DNA from: Cellvibrionales bacterium UBA2511
GTDB taxonomy: Bacteria > Pseudomonadota > Gammaproteobacteria > Pseudomonadales > Porticoccaceae
DNA: 6,885 nt
Assembly: GCA_002341315.1 (NCBI GenBank)
Contig: DDNV01000006.1
Location: 32,787-39,671, forward strand
Reading direction: 5' to 3'
Of the stretch, positions 1 to 6,135 are shown one piece after another. The notes beneath the pieces are model-generated. The model was not told the origin of the DNA and ran no database searches. It saw only the letters and a list, made by a program, of their open reading frames with translations. Each line of letters begins with the position of its first letter. The stretch's first letter is position 1. Both the position numbers and the translations under genes were made by a program.

Positions 1-707
1 CCAATCTCTCCACCATCCACCGTGACCAAAGTACAGCCTTTTGGGCCTGTCTCACGAATATGCCTTCCCTGGATATTGCCCGGAAATACAATCCACGGGG
101 CTTGGCTAACTTCCTCCCGTTTATGCACATGGCCCAATGCCCAATACTGGTATCCTTTGGAGCGCAGCCCATCAACCGTGCAAGGAGCATAGGGCTCATG
201 GCCTGGCTTACCGTCCAGACAGGTATGCAGTAAGCCGATATTCAGGAGGTGCGGATCACCTTGCGGATAGCCTTGTGAAATATCGTCCGTGACTGCCCGT
301 GTTGCAAAACCCTGCCCGCAAATGCTCACACCCAGGTCGTCCAGGACAACCCGCTCAGGTTTTCTGGTTGAAAATAGAGTAACGTTGTCAGGCAAGCGAA
401 GGTGCTTTGTAAGCTGGCTGGCTGCGTCATGGTTGCCAGCCACGATAAAGACACGGATACTGGCGTCGCGTAGCCTTCCCATGCGCTCAACAAAATAGAG
501 GCCAGTGTTGTAGTCCTTCCAGTCCCCGTCATACAGATCCCCGACCAGTAACACGAATGCCACTTGCTCATCGATCGCCATCTCAATCAAGTTGTCGAAA
601 GCACGGCGCGTGGCACTGCGGATTTCCTCTACGGGTGCGCCCTCGTATCGTTCTAATCCGTGAAGAGCACTGTCGAGATGAATGTCTGCTGCGTGGATAA
701 ATTTCAC
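1..707 (-). CDS. SbcD/Mre11-type metallophosphoesterase (DNA repair exonuclease family), C-terminus cut by window edge
   Basis: Seen: a GTG start at 707-705 opens a frame of 235 residues to the left edge with no stop. An in-frame TAA (722-720) lies five codons upstream and AGGA (720-717) sits 9 nt before the GTG, which fixes the start. The calcineurin-like phosphoesterase motifs occur in order: DIHLD at residues 8-12, GDLYDGD at 56-62, GNHD at 91-94, GLLHT at 158-162 and GHVH at 192-195. These are the two-metal (usually Mn) ligands of the SbcD/Mre11 fold. Known of the family: such proteins are DNA exo/endonucleases, normally partnered with an SMC/Rad50-like ATPase encoded next to them. The N-terminal pattern (HAADIHLDSAL, then an ERYEGAP stretch) resembles the YhaO-like group more than E. 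coli SbcD. Inferred: the ATPase partner should follow beyond position 1. It lies 163 nt after res on the same strand, so it may have its own promoter. It acts in the cytoplasm. The family call is firm; the defence role is a guess from context. Confidence 0.92.
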   Translation of the reverse strand, partial: MKFIHAADIHLDSALHGLERYEGAPVEEIRSATRRAFDNLIEMAIDEQVAFVLLVGDLYDGDWKDYNTGLYFVERMGRLRDASIRVFIVAGNHDAASQLTKHLRLPDNVTLFSTRKPERVVLDDLGVSICGQGFATRAVTDDISQGYPQGDPHLLNIGLLHTCLDGKPGHEPYAPCTVDGLRSKGYQYWALGHVHKREEVSQAPWIVFPGNIQGRHIRETGPKGCTLVTVDGGEI

Positions 708-735
708 AAGCTCTTTTCCTTATGTCCTGCATTCC

Positions 736-764
736 ATTTATTAAATAATGTCCTATACGCCAAT
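736..764 (-). promoter_or_regulatory. Possible weak promoter for the phosphoesterase gene
   Basis: On the minus strand TTGGCG (a possible -35) is followed by an AT-rich stretch with TTATTTAATAAA about 16 nt further on, ending roughly 30 nt before the GTG start. The -10 match is poor and the boxes could be chance in AT-rich DNA. The gap before the gene is the only reason to look for a promoter here. Confidence 0.2.
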
Positions 765-848
765 CCAGAAGCACTCCGAACACAACAATGTGTTCTCTGC
801 AGCGTGAACCTGACCTATGCGCTCATCGGGAATCAGGGAAACTTTCAT
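753..848 (-). CDS. Doubtful 31-codon ORF in the res-phosphoesterase gap
   Basis: An ATG (848-846) preceded by GGTGG (859-855) at 6 nt opens a 31-residue frame ending in TAG (755-753). The peptide begins MKVSLIPDER and ends with a CSEC pair followed by FWIGV. It contains the 7-bp hairpin, which may be the real functional element. I recognise no family. Chance ORFs of this size are common; the ribosome binding site is the only positive evidence. Confidence 0.15.
   Translation of the reverse strand: MKVSLIPDERIGQVHAAENTLLCSECFWIGV
778..795. repeat. Inverted repeat, 7-bp stem with 4-nt loop
   Basis: GAACACA (778-784) pairs with TGTGTTC (789-795) around the loop ACAA. It lies between res and the phosphoesterase gene, about 75 nt after the res stop. 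There is no T-run on either side. It could be an operator half-site pair or an mRNA stem-loop; function unknown. Confidence 0.4.
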
Positions 849-870
849 ATGTAACCACCAATAATTGCTT

Positions 871-3800
871 TCAATTGATTGCCGCCATACCAACAATCTC
901 CATCAGCTTTCCATAGCTTGTCACCACGTCATACTTAACATGTTCTGGATCAATCTTGCGATTGATCTCCTCGAAGAACTTGCGGGCACATTCAATTTTC
1001 GTATGCTCGATGGCGCGCAGTTCCATGCTGGACATGGAGCCTTTGGTCTCTGCCACGAAATAAATGTGCTTGACCGAGCCTTCCTTGAAGGAAATGGCCC
1101 AGTCCGGGTTGTAATCACCGACAGGAGTGGGAATCAGAAATCCGCGGGGCAGTTTTGCGTAAACCACCACCTCGGCGCTGGTATCCAGCTCCTTCACGAA
1201 CTCCCTTTCCACTTTGGAGTCGGTGATCACATAGTCGTAAATGTGGTTCCGGAGCTTTTCGCTGGCTTTGGTGAAATCCTGGCTACTCTGCCCGGCGGTG
1301 AAGATGTCTATATCGTGAGTCTCGGCGATACCGTCATAGGTCAGCCGCTCGATGATGATAGTCGCCTTTTGCTCGTTGACCAGACGAGTCGCCTCTGCTA
1401 GAAAATGTTCAGGATTCTGCTTGAACTGCTTGAATACAGCCGGTTGAATGCCACTCAGAATTTCGGCTATGGTTTTGCGAGTCAGCTGCGTGCTCTCTGC
1501 AAGCTTGCCCAGAAGATCGTAGGCAACCGAGGAATGAATCGACGCTTTGTGCTCTTCCGTAACGGTTTCACGAATCTCAAATCCTTGCCCGGCCTTAACC
1601 TGATCATGCGTTACTTGTCCGACTTGCTCACCGCCCTGAATGGTGTATTGCAAAGGCGTCACCCTCAGCTCATTGTCCATTACCTTGATGCTGTTATGGA
1701 CAAGCTCTTTAGAATCGAATTCCACACGATATACCGCTTTCCGATTTATACGGTTCCAGAGCTCCTTAAACTCTCTCTTCTCGAAATTGGTGTTCAGCGG
1801 ATTGGTCTTTGGCTTGCGATCGTCACCTACATCTGGCAACTGGGATTCACTAAATACACTGTCGATCAGCCCAAAGATATGCTCGGCATGTGGTGCTAGC
1901 TCGGGTGGCAAAGCAGCCATAGTGCCGCTGGCTTTCGCAGCATGATAGGCTTCGGCAACCTGATCCTCGTCGTCCGTGTAATCGTTTTTCAGCAGATATT
2001 TGTAAATCTGCTTGGCCATCACCGGGGTGATCTCCAGCGGCCCGGTTTCGGTCGAGATCACCTTACCAGTGAAATAGGCCTCATCGGCTTTTCTCGGCCT
2101 TGCCGATAGCGCGTCACTGATCTCGCGCTGCAGGTTCGCCACAAAATCCTTGTAGCTCTCGCTGGCGACGACGGTCAGCACGTTTATGTCATGCACCGTG
2201 GCCGCATGGTCCATACGGTCACCATGCTGATTGACGGACAATCGCAGGCCGCGACCTACCTCCTGGCGGCGCGAGATCGTGTTATCACTGTGCTTGAGCA
2301 TGCACATGACGAAAACGTTGGGATTGTCCCAGCCTTCGCGCAGGGCAGAATGCGAAAAGATAAAGCGGACTGGCTCTTCAAATGAGAGCAGGCGCTCTTT
2401 TTTCTTCAGGATCAGGTCATAGGCGTCCACGTCATCGGATAAGCCTGCTTCATCCCCTCTGGTTTTGAAACTGGGATCAACCAACTTTTTAGATTTCTTA
2501 TCAATAGAAAAGTAGCCTTCGTGGATTTTAGAGACCTTATCCCGCGCCAGATATTTGCGGTAGTGCTCGTTGTCGAGCGCCAGCTCCCCCAGGTACTCGG
2601 CCTTGAGCTGCTCATATTCCTCTTCAAAGATTCGGCCATACTCCCCCTGTTCATCAGGCTGACTGTAGTCCCGGTATTTGACCACCTCGTCGATAAAGAA
2701 CAGCGAAAGGACTTTGATACCCTGAGCAAAGAGCCGCTGCTCCTTTTCCAGGTGAGCTCTTATGGCTTCGCGGATTTGAATTCTCCGCATGGTGGCTTCG
2801 GTCACATCACCGGTTGCATCCCCTGCCGTCAGCACCTGACCATTGGTAAACTCAACCGTGTCCTTATTGGCGTCGATCTGGGCGATGACGAAACCGCGAT
2901 ACTGGTCGAGCTCGTTTGATTCGACAAAGAGGTCCTTGCCTTTCTCCAGACGCTTCACGATACGCTTGATGCCGTTGCCATGGCGCACTTCCATCTCGAT
3001 GCGGGCGACCGGGGCTTTTTTGGAAATCTCGATGGATTCCAGATAGAGGTAGGCATTGGTTCCGGCCAGGCCTTTCACGGCGATGCCGCGCACCGCAATC
3101 TTCTTCACCAGCTTCTGGTTATAGGCATCCAGGGCGTCGAGGCGATGGATCTTGTTGTGCGTGGTGCGATGCGTGGCCGAGTAGCGCAGGATCATCAACG
3201 GCTTGAACTTGGAAAGCGCATCCAATGTCTTTGCGCCTTCCATTTTCTGCGGCTCATCCAGAATCACGATGGGGCGGTTACTGCTGATGACGTCGATGGG
3301 CCGGCGCGACTGGAAATCATCCAGTTCATCATAGATGCGACGATTATCTTTGCCCGTGGCATTAAACGCCTGAATATTGATGACCATGACGTTGATGCCC
3401 GCATCCGACGAAAAGCTCTCCAGATGGTGTAGCTGCCTGGAGTTGTAGATAAAGAAGCGGACCTTCTTTCCGTAGCTTTCGGTGAAATGGTCGGCGGTAA
3501 TTTCCAGCGATTTGTACACGCCCTCACGGATGGCAATGCTGGGCACCACGACGATGAACTTGCTCCAACCGTAGCGCTTGTTCATCTCAAAGATGCTCTT
3601 GATGTAGCAGTAGGTCTTGCCGGTGCCGGTTTCCATTTCGATATCGAGGTTAACCTTGCACCCTGCGCTGGTCACCAGCGTGTCTGACAGCGGCAGATTC
3701 TGCCGTCTCTGGACGGCATGGATATTTTCGATGAGTTGAGTATCGGTCAGTTGGATATCGGCATTTTTAAAACCCGTATCGGTCTCTACTGTACTGCCGA

Positions 3801-3936
3801 TGGTTTTGCCCTTGACTACCCGACCTGGGTCTATCCGATACGTAATGCCAGAGGTGTTAACCTGACCGGCAAAGCAATCGACGACGGACTCAACCGCGCT
3901 GGTCTGATAGGGCTGGACTTTGAACTTTAGTTTCAT
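871..3936 (-). CDS. res: Type III restriction-modification system, restriction endonuclease subunit (Res)
   Basis: This is the ATP-dependent helicase-nuclease subunit, which acts in complex with Mod and cuts DNA when it carries unmodified sites. Starting at ATG 3936 it has 1021 residues, normal for the family. Seen: a Q-motif-like VQPYQ (7-11); Walker A TGTGKT (103-108); Walker B/motif II DEPQ (227-230), the type III variant of the DEAD box; motif III SAT (253-255); motif V region [12 protein letters not shown] (531-542); motif [14 protein letters not shown] (555-566); and a C-terminal PD-(D/E)XK nuclease with NPDW (D945) and AETKG (E963, K965). No key residue is missing. The frame extends upstream to a TTG at 3984, but I chose ATG 3936 because GGAGGTG (3947-3941) precedes it and homology-like sequence ([11 protein letters not shown]) begins there. 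The start overlaps the stop of the 49-codon ORF (ATGA), implying translational coupling. It ends TGA at 873-871. Confidence 0.96.
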   Translation of the reverse strand: MKLKFKVQPYQTSAVESVVDCFAGQVNTSGITYRIDPGRVVKGKTIGSTVETDTGFKNADIQLTDTQLIENIHAVQRRQNLPLSDTLVTSAGCKVNLDIEMETGTGKTYCYIKSIFEMNKRYGWSKFIVVVPSIAIREGVYKSLEITADHFTESYGKKVRFFIYNSRQLHHLESFSSDAGINVMVINIQAFNATGKDNRRIYDELDDFQSRRPIDVISSNRPIVILDEPQKMEGAKTLDALSKFKPLMILRYSATHRTTHNKIHRLDALDAYNQKLVKKIAVRGIAVKGLAGTNAYLYLESIEISKKAPVARIEMEVRHGNGIKRIVKRLEKGKDLFVESNELDQYRGFVIAQIDANKDTVEFTNGQVLTAGDATGDVTEATMRRIQIREAIRAHLEKEQRLFAQGIKVLSLFFIDEVVKYRDYSQPDEQGEYGRIFEEEYEQLKAEYLGELALDNEHYRKYLARDKVSKIHEGYFSIDKKSKKLVDPSFKTRGDEAGLSDDVDAYDLILKKKERLLSFEEPVRFIFSHSALREGWDNPNVFVMCMLKHSDNTISRRQEVGRGLRLSVNQHGDRMDHAATVHDINVLTVVASESYKDFVANLQREISDALSARPRKADEAYFTGKVISTETGPLEITPVMAKQIYKYLLKNDYTDDEDQVAEAYHAAKASGTMAALPPELAPHAEHIFGLIDSVFSESQLPDVGDDRKPKTNPLNTNFEKREFKELWNRINRKAVYRVEFDSKELVHNSIKVMDNELRVTPLQYTIQGGEQVGQVTHDQVKAGQGFEIRETVTEEHKASIHSSVAYDLLGKLAESTQLTRKTIAEILSGIQPAVFKQFKQNPEHFLAEATRLVNEQKATIIIERLTYDGIAETHDIDIFTAGQSSQDFTKASEKLRNHIYDYVITDSKVEREFVKELDTSAEVVVYAKLPRGFLIPTPVGDYNPDWAISFKEGSVKHIYFVAETKGSMSSMELRAIEHTKIECARKFFEEINRKIDPEHVKYDVVTSYGKLMEIVGMAAIN

Positions 3937-4082
3937 TGCACACCTCCATGTGCACAACCCTGCGGGCAGCCTGAGGCTGTGCAAAACGGTTGTCCTGCCG
4001 TTTTGTCATGGACACCTCCCTGTGTCCATCCCTTCGGGCGCACTGTTGTGCGTGCAAATTTGTATCCGGTCAAATTTGTCAT
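3933..4082 (-). CDS. 49-residue ORF between mod and res, built from a tandem structured repeat
   Basis: ATG at 4082-4080 lies 12 nt after the mod stop, with AAGGGG (4096-4091) 8 nt upstream. The frame ends at TGA 3935-3933, overlapping the res ATG by ATGA. This placement favours real translation and coupling of res to mod. The peptide starts [13 protein letters not shown], has WTQGGVH at 19-25, and ends CAHGGVQ. Its halves are related (TQGGVH versus AHGGVQ) because the DNA is a two-copy repeat. The second half has C34, C39, C43 and H45, which might bind metal. There is no transmembrane segment or signal peptide. I recognise no domain. It may be a genuine small protein, a leader-type coupler whose translation opens hairpins before res, or an incidentally open repeat element. 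Confidence 0.5.
   Translation of the reverse strand: MTNLTGYKFARTTVRPKGWTQGGVHDKTAGQPFCTASGCPQGCAHGGVQ
3934..4082 (-). repeat. Two diverged tandem copies of a ~73-nt structured element
   Basis: Copy A runs from about 4082 to 4010 and copy B from about 4009 to 3937. Both begin ATGACAAA and contain in order: an 8-bp stem with 8-nt loop (A 4055-4078, CAAATTTG twice; B 3982-4005, CAAAACGG/CCGTTTTG); a 5-bp stem with 3-4-nt loop (A 4039-4052; B 3967-3979); a CCC-GNA-GGG mini-hairpin (A 4030-4038; B 3958-3966); and a hairpin carrying GGAGGTG (A 4008-4029, 8 bp; B 3937-3954, 6 bp), then ATG. Stem sequences differ between copies while pairing is kept, as expected if the RNA (or single-stranded DNA) fold is selected. 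Offsets of 72-73 nt between corresponding parts support duplication. Confidence 0.75.
3937..3954 (-). promoter_or_regulatory. Hairpin holding the res Shine-Dalgarno in its loop
   Basis: TGCACA (3937-3942) and TGTGCA (3949-3954) form a perfect 6-bp stem around a 6-nt loop that reads TGGAGG on the minus strand. The loop carries the core of the res ribosome binding site, and the stem ends directly against the res ATG (3936). When folded, the start codon abuts the stem, so folding and ribosome loading should compete or cooperate. The same arrangement occurs one repeat upstream at 4008-4029. The pairing is seen in the sequence; the regulatory role is inferred. Confidence 0.5.
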
Positions 4083-4094
4083 ACCAAGCACCCC

Positions 4095-5954
4095 TTATAT
4101 CGACTTCACGTCGGTGCCCGGAGACATCTGTTTGAAGATCTGTTCGACGTTGATTTTAACAGCGTCAGACACAAAGCCGTTGTCACGGAAAACGGCACGC
4201 AGCGGCTCGAAGCCGGCCAGTTGCTTGACCAACTCTTCATTAACACCAGCATCAAAGCAGGCCACCAGCGCGTTTTCATCAACAAAAAATACTGACTTGC
4301 CCTGGAGGGTTTCTTTGCGGATAGGCAGCGACAGATCCACGCCCCAGTCCAGCAATACCTGGAAGAGCAGGTCTTCGGGCTTGCGATCCGATTTGATGTT
4401 GTCAGTGAAAATCTTCAGCTGTCCTTGCTCAATGGCGTCCGGCGTGTAGTAGACGTCGGCCATGTTGGACGAATCGATCTTGAGGACGCGAAAGCCGGTG
4501 TCCTTGTTCCATCCCTCGTGGCATTCGCCTTCCAGAATCTTTTCAGTTGATTTTTTTATTCGAGTTTTGCAGAGATCACTAATGGTATCGAACATACACG
4601 TGCCTGATTTTGATACTGCAGGTTCTGATATTTGTATTAAAACGTATTTCCTATTTCCTCCATCTTCTGAATTTTGTTGCATAACCGCATGAGCAGTCGT
4701 GCCTGATCCACCAAAAAAATCCATAACGACATGCTCATCTGTAACAGCTGTGCATGATTGAATAAGTGTCTTGATAATCTGAACAGGCTTTACAGTATCA
4801 AAACCATGCTGATTTCCTAGTAGGGTATTCAGTTGCGACTTACCTGCCTCCGAAGTTGAAGACCAGTCAACCTCCATAAAGCAATAAAACGGGTCGTGTT
4901 CAGCGCCCTCTTCATCCTCAAAATAACGCTTAAATGGCGTACCATCACGAAACTCAATATACCCATCCTCATTCAACTGGTTGATTACATCTTCACCAGC
5001 CTGCCAGCGCTGGCCTTCTGGTGGAGTGTAGTCTCCAAGGGAAAAGGACATTGTAGAGCGATAATTTGCACCACGATTGGATTTAAGAATTGTGGTAAGC
5101 CTATACTTTCTACCATTGACCTCCTGTGGATAAGATCGCTCTCCACCCGTATACAATGGGTAAAATGACCCAGGAACGTAACTCTTTTGATAGATCAGCA
5201 CGTACTCCACTTCTTTTTGAGGGCGATATTTTGCATCACCGATATTTACCGGCTTGACTCTTGCCTTCCATGTTATTTGGCCCACAAAATTCTCAACACC
5301 AAAAACTTCTTCACAAATCTTTTTAAGATTGGCTGCCTCTACATCATGGATAGATATAAAGATGACGCCATCATCTCGCAGAAGATTCCTCGCCAGCTTC
5401 AGCCTTGAATACATCATTGAAAGCCAATCGGAATGGAACCTACCGTTTGCCTCGGTATTCGCCACCAGTCGATTTCCTTCCTCATCCTTCTGATTGGAGC
5501 GCTTCAAAAATTCGTCGGAATTTTCGGCAAAATCGTCTTCATAAATAAAGTCGTTACCCGTGTTATATGGTGGGTCGATATAGATCATCTTGACCTTACC
5601 TAAATAGGTCTCCTGAAGCAGCTTCAACGCCTCCAAGTTGTCGCCTTCGATGAATAGATTCTTGGTGGTATCAAAATCCACGCTTTCTTCCCCGCAAGGA
5701 CGCAGGGTCTTGGCGATAGGCGCATTGGCAGTCAGCAGCGCCTCCCGCTTGCCAGGCCAGTTGAGGTGGTAGCGTTCCTGCGGACCTTCCACGATGGACT
5801 CGGACAACTCCTGCTTGAGCTGATCAAAATCTACCGCCAACTTTACTTGGCCGTCGTCGCCCTGGGCCTCCGTTACACAGCCAGGAAACAGCTCGCGAAT
5901 GCGGGCGATATTATCTTGTGTAAGATTAGGTGAATGCATTTTCAGCTTTTTCAT
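4095..5954 (-). CDS. mod: Type III restriction-modification system, DNA adenine methyltransferase and specificity subunit (Mod)
   Basis: Mod transfers a methyl group from S-adenosylmethionine to adenine in the target site on one strand and supplies sequence recognition for the Mod-Res complex. It has 619 residues, close to EcoP15I-type Mods. Seen: an N-terminal region with FIEGDNLEAL (101-110), typical just before the catalytic motif; motif IV DPPYNTG (127-133); a GVIFISIHD strand (196-204); FDTVKP (motif X-like, 385-390); and the AdoMet-binding motif I DFFGGSGTT (412-420). Motif IV before motif I is the beta-class order, placing the target-recognition domain between them, roughly 225-385. 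The start ATG 5954 has AAGGA (5967-5963) 8 nt upstream and overlaps the preceding 60-codon ORF by ATGA; M6 is a weaker alternative. The stop is TAA 4097-4095. Codons for about residues 130-470 are AT-rich compared with both ends, suggesting exchange of the central region. No frameshift or long simple-sequence tract is seen. Confidence 0.96.
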   Translation of the reverse strand: MKKLKMHSPNLTQDNIARIRELFPGCVTEAQGDDGQVKLAVDFDQLKQELSESIVEGPQERYHLNWPGKREALLTANAPIAKTLRPCGEESVDFDTTKNLFIEGDNLEALKLLQETYLGKVKMIYIDPPYNTGNDFIYEDDFAENSDEFLKRSNQKDEEGNRLVANTEANGRFHSDWLSMMYSRLKLARNLLRDDGVIFISIHDVEAANLKKICEEVFGVENFVGQITWKARVKPVNIGDAKYRPQKEVEYVLIYQKSYVPGSFYPLYTGGERSYPQEVNGRKYRLTTILKSNRGANYRSTMSFSLGDYTPPEGQRWQAGEDVINQLNEDGYIEFRDGTPFKRYFEDEEGAEHDPFYCFMEVDWSSTSEAGKSQLNTLLGNQHGFDTVKPVQIIKTLIQSCTAVTDEHVVMDFFGGSGTTAHAVMQQNSEDGGNRKYVLIQISEPAVSKSGTCMFDTISDLCKTRIKKSTEKILEGECHEGWNKDTGFRVLKIDSSNMADVYYTPDAIEQGQLKIFTDNIKSDRKPEDLLFQVLLDWGVDLSLPIRKETLQGKSVFFVDENALVACFDAGVNEELVKQLAGFEPLRAVFRDNGFVSDAVKINVEQIFKQMSPGTDVKSI

Positions 5955-6133
5955 CGTCTGTTTCCTTGGGGCGTGCTGCGGTTTCGGAACAGCGGTGGAT
6001 TCGCTACTCTACCCATAACCGCTAATAAATAGGCTGACTCATTCTGCATCAGAGGAATCATAACTCCTGAGTTCGGCAGACTTGGTCGCAATCGGGGGAT
6101 TTCTTCACAGTCCAGACAGACAACTTCATGCAT
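5951..6133 (-). CDS. Uncharacterised 60-codon ORF between the OLD gene and mod
   Basis: ATG at 6133-6131 lies 2 nt after the OLD-gene stop, with AAAGGGAG (6148-6141) 7 nt upstream. The stop TGA (5953-5951) overlaps the mod ATG. The spacing is what one expects of a real, coupled gene. The 60-residue product starts MHEVVCLDCEEIPRLRP with a CxxC pair at 6-9, and ends in a basic, Pro/Asn/Arg-rich tail. That tail is encoded by a stretch containing an inverted repeat (5978-6022), so its composition may reflect a repeat rather than a protein. I recognise no family. It may be a small accessory protein, or a short open frame in an intergenic region that keeps mod coupled to the upstream gene. Confidence 0.4.
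   Translation of the reverse strand: MHEVVCLDCEEIPRLRPSLPNSGVMIPLMQNESAYLLAVMGRVANPPLFRNRSTPQGNRR
5978..6022. repeat. Imperfect palindromic element upstream of mod
   Basis: GCGGTT (5978-5983) pairs with AACCGC (6017-6022). Inside it AGCG (5991-5994) pairs with CGCT (6002-6005) around GTGGATT. The core GGTGGATTCGCT resembles dispersed GGTGGAT-type palindromes found in many gammaproteobacterial genomes, but the match is degraded and based on memory. It lies within the 3' half of the 60-codon ORF and 24 nt before the mod start. Confidence 0.3.
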
Positions 6134-6135
6134 AA

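Larger units (their letters stand above)
708..870 (-). other. Intergenic region between res and the phosphoesterase gene
   Basis: This 163-bp gap is the largest without an established gene. It holds a 7-bp inverted repeat, GAACACA/TGTGTTC with a 4-nt loop (778-795), an AT-rich palindromic patch (738-748) shortly upstream of the phosphoesterase GTG, and a weak 31-codon ORF (753-848). No U-tract follows the hairpin on either strand, so a classical intrinsic terminator is not supported. The gap size contrasts with the overlapping genes upstream and suggests separate or additional transcription of the phosphoesterase gene. Confidence 0.6.

Noticed and set aside
778..795. Intrinsic terminator after res
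   Set aside because: A 7-bp stem is present but no U-tract follows on the minus strand, and the stem is not GC-rich.
865..1401. 178-codon plus-strand open frame
   Set aside because: It is antisense to the nuclease domain of res, which has clear motifs; it has no recognisable domain and is a frame shadow.
1405..1899. 164-codon plus-strand open frame
   Set aside because: Antisense to the C-terminal third of res, with no recognisable domain; explained by codon bias on the opposite strand.
3937..3984. N-terminal extension of res to TTG at 3984
   Set aside because: The added 16 residues come from the structured repeat, and ATG 3936 has a strong GGAGGTG and matches the usual start of Res proteins.
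3890..4009. 39-codon minus-strand frame beginning in repeat copy B
   Set aside because: It has a good SD but runs into res out of frame and has no domain; kept only as a possible competing start, not as a gene.
3937..4082. Integron attC site or CRISPR-like repeats
   Set aside because: The palindromes lack attC core sites, and there are only two diverged copies with no spacer pattern.
3979..4449. 156-codon plus-strand open frame across the mod end and the mod-res junction
   Set aside because: It combines antisense mod sequence with the palindromic element; the palindromes make both strands open. No supporting evidence for a gene.
4713..4719. Run of seven T (minus strand) inside methyltransferase motif I, and A7 at 4551-4557
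   Set aside because: Considered as phase-variation tracts known in some mod genes, but seven bases is short and is needed to code the Phe-Phe of DFFGG or Lys-Lys; no longer simple repeat is present.
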